Below are positions 1 through 12,400 of a DNA stretch of 64,000 nt, one piece after another. Positions within the stretch are counted from its first letter, which is position 1; the number at the start of each line of letters is the position of its first letter. Both the position numbers and the translations under genes were made by a program. The notes below the pieces were generated by a model, which worked only from the letters and a program-made list of their open reading frames with translations, had not been told where the DNA came from and made no database searches. Location: positions 124,001-188,000 of the forward strand of contig JBBHKE010001492.1 in assembly GCA_037447655.1 (NCBI GenBank), read 5' to 3'. The DNA comes from Zygnema cylindricum. Taxonomy: Eukaryota > Streptophyta > Zygnematophyceae > Zygnematales > Zygnemataceae.

Positions 1-60
1 TTAGACGACGACTTAATTAGATCATGTTTGCAAGAAGAGATTGAGTTTGCCAGAAATTAC

Positions 61-3000
61 CTTCGAAGCCCCTTGACTGATCATTTGCACATTGATTCCA
101 CTTTTTCTAAACACGCTGAATGCCTGCACTCAACCCCAGAATCAATTTAAGATCAGCTTTCAAAACAACCTCAGTGTGAGGAAAACAAGAGGAAGAAAGA
201 CAATAGTGAGATACTAGACTATTAAATAGTCTAAGGGTAACAACATTTACACCTGCATGTGCGAATTAACTGGATATAATTATGCGTGGAACTGATCTAG
301 GATCCATGTTTTTATTCGGGTAATAACATTATTTGCAGTGACACAAGTGAAATACTAATATACCAAATGTTGGTGAAATATGTGCTCCTCGATCCAGCGC
401 TGTACTCTGTCAGATTTATTTGCCTCTCCAGAATGATTCAGAAGTATAGAGCACGGGTCTTCTTCATTGACCTTAAAATAAAACAAAAAGTCTACTCGAA
501 TTGGACCACTTGTGCAGCTCCTCCTAAAAAACTATAGAACCTGTCCTCACCTTCTCCAGAATGAGAGAAGATCGCTGCACATTTCCTATCAAAGAAATGA
601 TCGACCGATGTTGAACGAGCTTCACGACAGCAATGCCTTGAAGCATCTCCATCATACGATCCAATTCCTGCGCCTTCACAAACATCCCTCCTCTTTAACA
701 TAATGCACACTTTCCCCTTTGGGTTTGCCTAAGAAGACTCTAAAAACATAGAAACCTTGTTGCAACACGTACACGAAGTCGCGTTTTCAAGAATCTTAAG
801 TTATGTTCCAAAAATCCATTGCCATTCTCCTCATCTTCATGTGACTAAACCCAAGTGGAAGTTTCCAAGTGTGTAAGTGTTTTCTTAACAACAGTGGAAT
901 TGACAGAACAAACTCGCATAAGTTGGAATCCCATACTGTAATTGCGAAAAAAATCAGGAAGAATCAACAAGGAAGAATATATCTGCACCTGTTGAATAAG
1001 TTCTCGACTCCATAACTTGGCTGGATCCAATGTGAGTGATATGCTCACTTCACTTGTCGCCACCACATCCACAGAAATTCCTAGCTGCTCAAAAATGGAA
1101 AATACCTGAAACGAAAAATATCGGACGGTTTAATAATCGAACAAAGGCAGCACTTTATTTCTCCACTGAATTCCAAACAGCAACCGAAGAACACGGACTT
1201 TCTGCTAAAGAGTAACAACATATCCTTTATCTAAGCACTAAAATTTGATTCCCAAAGTAGATAACACGACTTCCGCACGCCTTCATGTACCAAAAGCATT
1301 TGACTGCCACCTCATTTTTAAAGCATAGCCTCTAGCTCTCTGCCAGTAATTCATGCGAATACCGACGGTTGGCATAATATATTTCCAATAATACCTTTGC
1401 AAGGAAGCCGTACTGGCCGAGCATCCTTAGGCTCACAATATCGAGCATTGTCACATTGGGTTTCAAAACGATGCTCGTGAGGAGGGCGTCACTCATGTCA
1501 CGCTGCCCTGTAATTAGAGTGCCTGCCGCTGCTGGGTTATACGAATTTTTCACCCTCACAGGAGTATTTGACTCTTTGGCAGGTCGCATGGACTGAGGAT
1601 GTAGGACCTGCCATCAATCACAGCAACCTTCCAGAAATGAAGGCAAATAAACAGACGAAGAAGGATTTCACAGGTTTGACAGAAGCTGAAAGCAACAAAT
1701 AGCATCGACTGCTAAGCAAATACAGAGAGAAACATAGAAAGCACACAGTTTCATGATGGCTAATTTAATGTCTGAAATATCTAGGGGTGAATTCGGACTG
1801 CTATACCTGAGCTCCAAAGTATGCCAGCTCAGCAGCTTCATCGAAAGTCAGGAAAGGCACACACTGGGCTTGTGACCGAATTCCTGGGTCGCATGTAAGC
1901 ACTCCATCGACATCCTTCCAAACCTGTAATTTGTAAATCGCCTTCCACCCACCAATAACATCAGTACTTGTGACAGATCAACGTATCTAATGAGCCATGG
2001 GATAAAAACAGTTACATGGATTTTGATGACAACACTCAATTCGGTCAGAAGCACTCGAATTGCAGACCTTTACAGGCTACCTGCCAGTTTACTTGCTCCT
2101 CAAATTATATCCAGGTAGCCCCAGTCCCAGTCACATTGCATCATTTGCCCTCTAGGTCGTGTGCTCTATTATCTATCGCAAGCTGTAGGTACGCCAGAAT
2201 TGTGTATTCAAAGCTTTAACTGAGTTAGAATAGAAGTTAAAAGTATTGTGAGTGCTGGCCCTTATTAGTGCCTTAACATCAGATATTAGAACTGAAGTTG
2301 CAAATAAACATATGTGTTCACGTGACTAAAGACTAAAAAAATGGCTCCCACCTGAATTTCGCGAAGCCCCAACGATTTGCCAATGACAGTGGCCGTCAGA
2401 TCACTGCCACCTCGACCAAGCGTTGTGATTGCACCTGTCTTATGACCCTGTGTAATTCAATAAGCCAAAGAACTACAAGGGTCACATTTTCTGCAGTGCC
2501 TTATGGCAAAGAAAGAAAAACAGCGGTAGAACTGAAGTATATTTGGAAAAAGGTTTAGACAAACCCTGCAAACCCACATAAAGACTGAACATGCTGCTGG
2601 CAGAAAACAAAAAACGGTTAGATGCTCTAGAACATGTGAATAGAATGAAAATCTACTAAACCAACATTGTAAAATAGTTGGAGATTTTTTTTTGAAACAG
2701 ACGACCAACACGTAGTTAAAGGAAATAGGTGGATTTTTGAGCACTTGAACTGAATCCAATTACTCCTTTAATTCTTAACATATCGTCAAAATCGTCCAGT
2801 GCAAGTAGAACCAACTTATTGTTTTTTCCCACTACCTTACTCATTGTGATCAGCCTGGACACACTTATTAGAGAATAAACCAGCATATTAATGTAAATCA
2901 AGAAAGCAAAGAGAAAGAAGTACACTTTGGACCATTAATTTCAAATCAACACATTGCACTACAGCAATCGAGTACCTCCATGTCCAGACTTTCTAAAAAG

Positions 3001-5581
3001 CTGGAAAAAAAAAACTAAGAAAAGGATAGAGAAACACCTTGCCCAAAAAGCCTGTTACCACTGCAACGGCCGGCTCTTCCTGCCAGTCCTTGTTTAGCCT
3101 CTCAGCAACCGCAGTGTAAGTCACATCCAAAATTTCGGCATTTGTAAACTCATCGGTAGTCACAAACCCACAATCAAAAGAGTCGTACTGTAACCACTCC
3201 CCACCTCCCAAAAAGAATTCAGTAATGAAATCCTCCCCTGAAGTCCACAGGCATGGGTATGGGAAAGAAACAAACCCAGCCCAAAACCAGGAGTGGAAGT
3301 GGGTTTCCAGTAGCAATACCTTTCTACTTATCTACATGCATTCCGGTGGATCTGAAGCTGACATTGGTTGCAACTTTTTGAGTCATTGATTGCAAATTAT
3401 CAAATCGTGAACTCAAGCGGTGATTTCTCCAGTCAAAGATCATTTTCATTTCACGAATTACTGGACCCAGTATTTCCAGTGCTTCTTCTAAAGGCTTGTG
3501 CCATGTTTACAGTGTTTTAATAATATATTGCAAGTGTCTTTTGGTATCTCTCAGCCCAGGATATCACAAAATAACTTTGCTGAGGCAAAAACAGCTGGCT
3601 TGTCCTATAACTTTTGGCAATAGCTGCCAGTAAGCCCTTGAAAATTCTATAAAGTCTTGTAAATATTAACACAGCCAAAAGAACAGACAGATTCTTCGCA
3701 ATTTACCTGCTCTCCATTAATGAGCGATCACTGCTTTGCAATTTATTTTTTCCTAAATTCAGGCAGCTGTACTGACGAATGAGCCGAGAATTATAATTAC
3801 TCCATAAGATAAAAATAGCTCAATACGTCCGTCCGTCACCATGGCATCACATGCTTTCCAGGAGCACCGAACGCCAAATGTTTCAGCTATTAATGTTGGC
3901 AAATTTCAAAATAAATTCCAAAAATAAACAATTATTGCAAAGAAAAAATGTCACGTAGACTAGATACTTGTCCCAACAATGATACATCAACGAATTGGGT
4001 AATTAGTAGCACAATTGGCTACTTTTTCTAAAACAACAGCTCAGTACAGCGTGCAGATGAAAAATGTCCCTCACAAGAATATGTTTTGCAAATGCAAGTT
4101 TTTGTGCAAGTGAAAGTATTTTTTTCATAAAACTGAGTTCGATGTGCATACTTCCTAACGCATAATGTAAGTATACCTGGCGAGCCTTCGTGCCCTGTTT
4201 GTTTAATAAAGCGCAAAAGAGGCGAGTTGACATTCTCTCTCCAAATGACACCAGATAGTCTTTGGTCCGTACAGTCAGCTCCTTCATTAGTGAAATGCCG
4301 GTCAACAATTGACCCAACTCCTCCAAAAGCTCTGCAGAAAAAAAGGCCAAGGCTATTCGTAAAAAAAAATCGAAAAACAAAACAAAAGTGCACTATGAGG
4401 TAACAAAAAAGTGAAAGGGAAAAAATATCACTTTACATACCATTTACAACGGAAGGATCAAGCCCAAGCTCCTCGGCCGTTCTACAAACAAGAACATAGA
4501 AACTCCTTAGAACAAAAAAAAAATTTCAACTACCTCCAAAAAAACAGGCAGTTAAGCGAAAGAGCCATTGCATTTCTCAACGGCTGTGGTGGTGGATTCT
4601 TAATTTGCTAAATTGTGAAGACGTTATTTGGCATACTGAAATCGCACACAGAATCTCCAGAGGATAGCGAAGTGAATGGAGATGGGGAGAGAGAGGGACG
4701 GAGAGATGACATCACCAGCCGAACATTACAAATACATACCTTAAGTGGAGGTCTTTGATAACTTGAAGCTCCGCAATTTCTCGGCAGCGGCTTGATTCAC
4801 AACTCACGGCCACATCTCCGGCCTTTTAAAAAAAAACAAACGATTAGGGAGAAGATGAGTTATGACTGACAATTGTCACCCTTACAAAGATGCCCAACAC
4901 AGAAACAGCCTTTGCCTTCTTATTACGAACGAATAAGCAATAACAACAGAAATATATAGATCTCTCTAGTGACTGAAGTACAGCTTTCATATAAAAATTG
5001 TCAATTTTTCTCATACACCAACTGAATTTCCATTGATTTCACTTAATTCCAGAACGCATCGAACATATCATCACCTTAAGTAGATTATTAGTGGTTTTCC
5101 CCATGGCTGACAAAACAATTATCGGTCTTTCTTGTGGAAAACTTGCGATAAGCGAGGCAACCTCCAGCATGCGAGCTCCTGAGGCTACTGAAGAGCCCCC
5201 AAACTTCATAACCACCGAATAACCGTCGTTTCCATGCGCTTCTGTTGACTTCACACTGACATTATCGACGTGAGCCACACCGTTACTGGTAGCTGCCTCA
5301 CATCGGACGGCTGATCGGCGTCTACCTCGCTTTGTCTCGGATTTCTGTTGCGACCTTACGTCATATCGTACGGAAATTGCCTCACCGGATACGCTCTTAA
5401 AAAAGGCCTTCTCACCTAATCCATAATGGTTGACAATTTTCACAGAAGCGGAAGCAGCTGGCGTTGCACGCGAAGATAAACTTTCTGTCTGGCACGTGCG
5501 ATTGTTTTTAGGGCTAACAAACGAAGAGGAGCTGTGATACTGGTTTGCTGACGTCGAAGCGGCAGGAACAGCTGCAGACAT
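61..5581 (-). CDS. Plastid aspartate kinase, copy 1 (3' end outside window)
   Basis: Monofunctional aspartate kinase, which phosphorylates L-aspartate in the first step of lysine, threonine and methionine synthesis in the plastid. Eleven exons were read by eye on the minus strand: 5075-5581, 4740-4822, 4441-4481, 4177-4331, 3038-3187, 2352-2447, 1807-1923, 1395-1607, 989-1105, 551-673 and 61-123. All joins keep frame and all introns are GT-AG, giving 555 codons so far. Residues 1 to about 93 are rich in Ser, Ala and Arg and look like a transit peptide ending near VRC. KFGGS is at 126-130, GRGGSD at 323-328, the first ACT domain at about 424-480, and the second starts near 505. Exon 11 carries the conserved QMISQGASK stretch. 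The final exons lie left of position 61. The start is the first ATG, before the transit peptide. Family assignment is firm; exon 10's acceptor (at 673) was chosen by length agreement with plant homologues. Confidence 0.93.
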
Positions 5582-5861
5582 GGCGCCTGAGAAGGGCGAG
5601 GAACAAGCAGACGGAGGACACCAAGTTGGCGGCGCAACAGGCTTGAATAGTTGAAGAGTTCAGTCCTTACATCCGCGAATAGTACAGTGCGGAAACAATT
5701 ATACTACATTACAGTCCTCTACATGATGCTCCATCAGTTACGGAGCTGAAACGTGTACGGCGTACGTCACACAAGTGCATCCGTGCAAGAGAGAAAATGT
5801 ATATGAAACTATATGTATCGATAAAGCCAAACAAGAATCGAATCGCCATCGCCGATGATAA
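5582..5861. other. 5' flank of aspartate kinase copy 1
   Basis: Upstream region of copy 1 on the minus strand, repeated at 14501-14784 in front of copy 2 with few changes, so both copies had the same promoter region when duplicated. No TATA box or other element could be assigned with confidence. Confidence 0.5.
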
Positions 5862-7361
5862 GGAATTGCTAATCGCAGAGACAATTTTTGCTGCGCGCAG
5901 TCACTTGCGTCAGCTTGTCAAAATTGTACATTTGAAGTACAACAAGTTACGTACTGTTGAGATTAGGTTTGACGGTCAATCCGTTGAGCAACTTTGAATT
6001 GCGAAATATTGTAACAACCGGTTAAAAAAGTACAGCACCGCGCTTGCGAACGTCGACCGTCCTAAAAAAACAACAATTCACACGGCTGGTGAAGGTTTAC
6101 GGTAACAAAACTGCGGCAACCACATGTAAATAAAAGTGTTGCGCCTTTGGGCGTGTCCCCATGTGTTCAAGTAAGGGTTTTTTCCTGTCGTTTTCACAGA
6201 AAATGGGACTTCCAACGAGAAAACATTACGCCGTACGAAAAATGGGCAAAAACAAAGTACATTTTGAGTCCTATTGGAACTTGGAAGGTACGGCAATTTG
6301 GCGTTATTATCATCGCGACCCACTTCCAACTCATCTTCACACATGTAATGGAATCAAATCGCGATCTGATTATAACCAGAATAACACCCTATCGACGAAT
6401 AGAAAGCGGGTATTGCACGCGTGAAACGTATTCAAAAAAAATTGAACGAGGGAGAGTACACGCTATTTTTTGCATGCTCGTCACGCGCATGTACGTACAA
6501 AAATGACGAGCATGTACGGAACAAAAAATCGTTGGGGTCTCGGACCTCCACTTTCATTCATGGGTCCTTGCAAAAATTTACAACGTCCTCGTCTCTCCCC
6601 ATCCTTTTCATTTGACCGCTCCTCTTTCTCTCATCTCTAAATGAAATGCAGCAATAGTATCAAATGAAAGATATTTCTTTTCTTTTTATTTTTTAAAAAT
6701 TTTGGTCTCATTTTGATGGCATATCGAATGATAAATGGTAAAAAAAAGAAGCTGGGAAGCCATGGCGGAAAGATTGCGTGTTGATGACGTCATAAGGTAG
6801 AATGACTTTTCGCAATGTCACAAAAAACTCGACGTCTACGACCGTCGCCGTTTTTGATGACGTCACTCATTTTAGGAAGTTTCGTAGTCGTTTACATTTC
6901 GTTTCGTACTATCGTAGGCTGTCAAATATTTTGTAGACGTTTACAATTGTCACATATTTGAAGTAATGAAGGCGCAAGTAATGATTGACATATGCACACT
7001 TTGAAAAGTACACCGTAAAATCTGTGCTAAAATCCAAAGTAACATTTCAAAGTTTCGGTTACATGGGGGCACGCCCTTTCTCACTTTAACGTGAGCTCCA
7101 CTATGAGAGGCTGAGAGCACATATTGGCTTTTAACTAACATAAAAAAACATAAAAAAAGCAAAAAAAAAATAGGTCGACGGTCGCAAGCGCGACATTTTT
7201 TTAACCGGTTGTTACAATATTTCGCAAGTCAAATTTGTTCAACCGATTGACCGTCACATTTAATCTCAACAGTACTTAACTTGTACTTCAAACGTACAAT
7301 TTTGACAAGCTGACGCAAGTGACTGCGCGCAGCAAGAATTGTCACCGCGATTAGCAATTCC
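5862..7361. mobile_element. Long-TIR element B, unit 1 copy (carries a nested insertion)
   Basis: Terminal inverted repeats of nearly 200 bp: the left end from 5862 (GGAATTGCTAATCGC...) matches the reverse complement of the right end finishing at 7361. Without the nested element at 6149-7076 it is about 570 bp and codes for nothing. A copy sits at the same relative place in unit 2 (14785-18209), so it predates the duplication. The target duplication is unclear; a TAA on the left and another 6 bp beyond the right end may be the remnant. Confidence 0.75.
6149..7076. mobile_element. 3-bp-TSD TIR element nested in element B
   Basis: 928 bp with inverted ends GGGCGTGTCCCCATGT / GGGCGTGCCCCCATGT, flanked by TTT on both sides (6146-6148 and 7077-7079). 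The unit 2 copy of element B lacks it, giving an empty site near 17940. No transposase recognised inside; nonautonomous. Confidence 0.82.
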
Positions 7362-7525
7362 CCACACTAACATCTCCCTTTCTCCAAACTACAATAATGA
7401 CAACTGATCCGAACTATACCGACCTACTATTTTTTCACAGTTCGATTCATTAAGTTCGCTTTTGTGCTTTGTACGGTTTTGTACAATTGCATCCTTGCTT
7501 TGCGGTTTGCGGTGAGGGATGTTAA

Positions 7526-8060
7526 CATTGCGAATCGTAATCATCGTTATGTACGCTAATTTCGTCACCCCACATTTTGACTCTATTACCTGAAATAGAG
7601 TACATAATTATAAATTATTTTTTACATTGTTTAAGGTACTTTTGGAATCAGCGTTAACAACTCTAATATAGTGTCGTTTTAAATAGTGTGGCGTACGGTC
7701 GGTGTCTGACCGTGCAAAATGGTACTTTATTAACTAGAGAATTACAAAAAATGATTTAATACAGGTCGTTATCATGTAACTGCGTTTTCACAAACCGCGT
7801 ATGACGTGAAACCGTACGTCTTGTCAGACTATGTACGTGTACTTACGTCTTGTCAGATTATGTAAGTGTACCTAATTTACAGTAAAGATATCAGCGCGGA
7901 TAATTAGTACGGAAAGAAACCCAAATTAGAGATATTGATAAATTAGAGTAAATTTTGTTTTTGAAAAAAAATGATTACACAATTAGAGTTAATAGCTCTA
8001 ATTATTTTTTTTCATTTTTTTACTCAAATTATTTGTTTACTCTAATTACGATTCGCGGTG
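7526..8060. mobile_element. MITE family A, copy in unit 1
   Basis: Ends are imperfect inverted repeats of the form CACCGCGAATCGTAATTAG; the right end reads CGATTCGCGGTG reversed into TAATTACGATTCGCGGTG. Interior has the family's AT-rich alternating TAATTAGAGTAAA blocks and a CGTCATTATGACG-type palindrome in better copies. Same family at 19102, 28022, 30063, 43505, 45020 and 52291-61026. Confidence 0.8.
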
Positions 8061-8097
8061 TACTGTACAGTGCCGACCTTGAAAGAAAGAGACTAAC

Positions 8098-8927
8098 AGT
8101 AACAAATTCATATCCTCTGTAAAATTTTGGAACCTTATGTCTTTAAACAATTTTAAGTGTTTGCGTTCTTGACTTCGATACTACAGTAGAGGTGTTCAAA
8201 GCCAGCCTCAAGTCTCTCCCTTTTGTTTCCAACCACCAATGGCCCGAGCCTCTACCCTTATTGTACAAAGCATGGCGATAGGTGACGGTCGTGGACTTCC
8301 TGACCTCCCGCCATACCAATCGCAATTGAACCACATTTGAAAGGGCCAACATCTACTCTAGAGCATGCTCCCCATCGAGATTACATTTAACAACTGTAAC
8401 TCGAGAGTGATATTTTTATCATGAAAGTCATAATTTAGTGTTAATTACGAAATCGGGTCAAGTGGCCTCTAGTGAGCCATATCGTAAAATATAAGCTCAT
8501 TTACTTTAATATATCTTGTGTTAACACTAGTATTTGACTAATAGTAATGGCAACAGTTGGCTAGCTCGATTTTCTTTTGTTGAAGGTCCAACCAAACAGT
8601 TTTGTTTGAAACTGGATTTGACATTTGAAGAACAAACTATGGAGCCATATTGAATTGGACCGTTCAAACTATAACTACAAAAATTCTTTTGAAACTCTAC
8701 AATCACTAACATAATTCTAGAAAATCCTAAAAAAACAGTTTTCTACATATATTATCCACATTAGGGGACAGTATTCATTTTTTTGTTGTAGTTGTGCACA
8801 ATTGTACAACAAATCTCATGAGGTTTTTTGTGATAGAGCCGAACCAAACAGCTTTCTCTAGTGATCAAACTCAGCTATATCAAATAATGTAATTTTACAT
8901 CAATGCTGTGGGTATACTTTCGCTTTT
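8098..8927. repeat. Diverged duplicate block, unit 1
   Basis: About 830 bp matching 21079-21918 with roughly 10% differences by eye. Short reading frames are shared (for example 8143-8352 on minus) but substitutions are not concentrated at silent positions, so no gene is called. Confidence 0.7.
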
Positions 8928-9053
8928 ACCCGACAATTCCCTTCCCCCCCCTTTTTTTCACTACCAATATCTTATCCCTCCCCCTCGAGTAGCAAGTCTT
9001 CTCCATCTCTTACCCAAAGCAAACGCTTTCCACATCCCCTTCCACTCTAGCCC
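8928..9053. other. Junction filler between duplication units
   Basis: About 125 bp of pyrimidine-rich sequence between the end of unit 1 and the start of unit 2. It matches neither unit. It marks the breakpoint where copy 2 lost its terminal kinase exons. Confidence 0.6.
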
Positions 9054-9468
9054 CCAGAATCAATTTAAGATCAGCTTTCAAAACAACCTCAGTGTGAGGA
9101 AAACAAGAGGAAGAAAGACAATAGTGAGATACTAGACTATTAAATAGTCAAAGGGTAACAACATTTACACCTGCATGTGCGAATTAACTGGATATAATTA
9201 TGCGTGGAACTGATCTTGGATCCATGTTTTTATTCGGGTAATAACATTATTTGCAGTGACACAAGTGAAATACTAATATACCAAATGTTGGTGAAATATG
9301 TGCTCCTCGATCCAGCGCTGTACTCTGTCAGATTTATTTGCCTCTCCAGAATGATTCAGAAGTATAGAGCACGGGTCTTCTTCATTGACCTTAAAATAAA
9401 ACAAAAAGTCTACTCGAATTGGACCACTTGTGCAGCTCCTCCTAAAAAACTATAGAACCTGTCCTCAC

Positions 9469-12400
9469 CTTCTCCAGAATGAGAGAAGATCGCTGCACAT
9501 TTCCTATCAAAGAAATGATCGACCGATGTTGAACGAGCTTCACGACAGCAATGCCTTGAAGCATCTCCATCATACGATCCAATTCCTGCGCCTTCACAAA
9601 CATCCCTCCTCTTTAACATAATGCACACTTTCCCCTTTGGGTTTGCCTAAGAAGACTCTAAAAACATAGAAACCTTGTTGCAACACGTACACGAAGTCGC
9701 GTTTTCAAGAATCTTAAGTTATGTTCCAAAAATCCATTGCCATTCTCCTCATCTTCATGTGACTAAACCCACGTGGAAGTTTCCAAGTGTGTAAGTGTTT
9801 TCTTAACAACAGTGGAATTGACAGAACAAACTCGCATAAGTTGGAATCCCATACTGTAATTGCGAAAAAAATCAGGAAGAATCAACAAGGAAGAATATAT
9901 CTGCACCTGTTGAATAAGTTCTCGACTCCATAACTTGGCTGGATCCAATGTGAGTGATATGCTCACTTCACTTGTCGCCACCACATCCACAGAAATTCCT
10001 AGCTGCTCAAAAATGGAAAATACCTGAAACGAAAAATATCGGACAGTTTAATAATCGAACAAAGGCAGCACTTTATTTCTCCAATGAATTCCAAACAGCA
10101 ACCGAAGAACACGGACTTTCTGCTAAAGAGTAACAACATATCCTTTATCTAAGCACTAAAATTTGATTCCCAAAGTAGATAACACGACTTCCGCACGCCT
10201 TCATGTACCAAAAGCATTTGACTGCCACCTCATTTTTAAAGCATAGCCTCTAGCTCTCTGCCAGTAATTCATGCGAATACCGACGGTTGGCATAATATAT
10301 TTCCAATAATACCTTTGCAAGGAAGCCGTACTGGCCGAGCATCCTTAGGCTCACAATATCGAGCATTGTCACATTGGGTTTCAAAACGATGCTCGTGAGG
10401 AGGGCGTCACTCATGTCACGCTGCCCTGTAATTAGAGTGCCTGCCGCTGCTGGGTTATACGAATTTTTCACCCTCACAGGAGTATTTGACTCTTTGGCAG
10501 GTCGCATGGACTGAGGATGTAGGACCTGCCATCAATCACAGCAACCTTCCAGAAATGAAGGCAAATAAACAGACGAAGAAGGATTTCACAGGTTTGACAG
10601 AAGCTGAAAGCAACAAATAGCATCGACTGCTAAGCAAATACAGAGAGAAACATAGAAAGCACACAGTTTCATGATGGCTAATTTAATGTCTGAAATATCT
10701 AGGGGTGAATTCGGACTGCTATACCTGAGCTCCAAAGTATGCCAGCTCAGCAGCTTCATCGAAAGTCAGGAAAGGCACACACTGGGCTTGTGACCGAATT
10801 CCTGGGTCGCATGTAAGCACTCCATCGACATCCTTCCAAACCTGTAATTTGTAAATCGCCTTCCACCCACCAATAACATCAGTACTTGTGACAGATCAAC
10901 GTATCTAATGAGCCATGGGATAAAAACAGTTACATGGATTTTGATGACAACACTCAATTCGGTCAGAAGCACTCGAATTGCAGACCTTTACAGGCTACCT
11001 GCCAGTTTACTTGCTCCTCAAATTATATCCAGGTAGCCCCAGTCCCAGTCACATTGCATCATTTGCCCTCTAGGTCGTGTGCTCTATTATCTATCGCAAG
11101 CTGTAGGTACGCCAGAATTGTGTATTCAAAGCTTTAACTGAGTTAGAATAGAAGTTAAAAGTATTGTGAGTGCTGGCCCTTATTAGTGCCTTAACATCAG
11201 ATATTAGAACTGAAGTTGCAAATAAACATATGTGTTCACGTGACTAAAGACTAAAAAAATGGCTCCCACCTGAATTTCGCGAAGCCCCAACGATTTGCCA
11301 ATGACAGTGGCCGTCAGATCACTGCCACCTCGACCAAGCGTTGTGATTGCACCTGTCTTATGACCCTGTGTAATTCAATAAGCCAAAGAACTACAAGGGT
11401 CACATTTTCTGCAGTGCCTTATGGCAAAGAAAGAAAAACAGCGGTAGAACTGAAGTATATTTGGAAAAAGGTTTAGACAAACCCTGCAAACCCACATAAA
11501 GACTGAACATGCTGCTGGCAGAAAACAAAAAACGGTTAGATGCTCTAGAACATGTGAATAGAATGAAAATCTACTAAACCAACATTGTAAAATAGTTGGA
11601 GATTTTTTTTTGAAACAGACGACCAACACGTAGTTAAAGGAAATAGGTGGATTTTTGAGCACTTGAACTGAATCCAATTACTCCTTTAATTCTTAACATA
11701 TCGTCAAAATCGTCCAGTGCAAGTAGAACCAACTTATTGTTTTTTCCCACTACCTTACTCATTGTGATCAGCCTGGACACACTTATTAGAGAATAAACCA
11801 GCATATTAATGTAAATCAAGAAAGCAAAGAGAAAGAAGTACACTTTGGACCATTAATTTCAAATCAACACATTGCACTACAGCAATCGAGTACCTCCATG
11901 TCCAGACTTTCTAAAAAGCTGGAAAAAAAAAACTAAGAAAAGGATAGAGAAACACCTTGCCCAAAAAGCCTGTTACCACTGCAACGGCCGGCTCTTCCTG
12001 CCAGTCCTTGTTTAGCCTCTCAGCAACCGCAGTGTAAGTCACATCCAAAATTTCGGCATTTGTAAACTCATCGGTAGTCACAAACCCACAATCAAAAGAG
12101 TCGTACTGTAACCACTCCCCACCTCCCAAAAAGAATTCAGTAATGAAATCCTCCCCTGAAGTCCACAGGCATGGGTATGGGAAAGAAACAAACCCAGCCC
12201 AAAACCAGGAGTGGGAGTGGGTTTCCAGTAGCAATACCTTTCTACTTATCTACATGCATTCCGGTGGATCTGAAGCTGACATTGGTTGCAACTTTTTGAG
12301 TCATTGATTGCAAATTATCAAATCGTGAACTCGAGCGGTGATTTCTCCAGTCCAAGATAATTTTCATTTCACGAATTACTGGACCCAGTATTTCCAGTGC

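Larger units (their letters stand above)
136..8927. repeat. Tandem segmental duplication, unit 1
   Basis: This stretch aligns with 9054-21918. The offset is 8,918-8,919 bp over the kinase gene, and alignment resumes after insertions in the flank. After subtracting identifiable insertions, both units come to about 7.8-7.9 kb. Divergence is patchy: almost none between about 1,170 and 3,285, roughly one base in 25 between 3,390 and 4,000, and about one in ten between 8,100 and 8,926. Confidence 0.88.

Noticed and set aside
8143-8352. Conserved 69-codon frame shared with 21125-21331
   Set aside because: Substitutions between the two copies change residues as freely as expected by chance, and no exon signals surround it.
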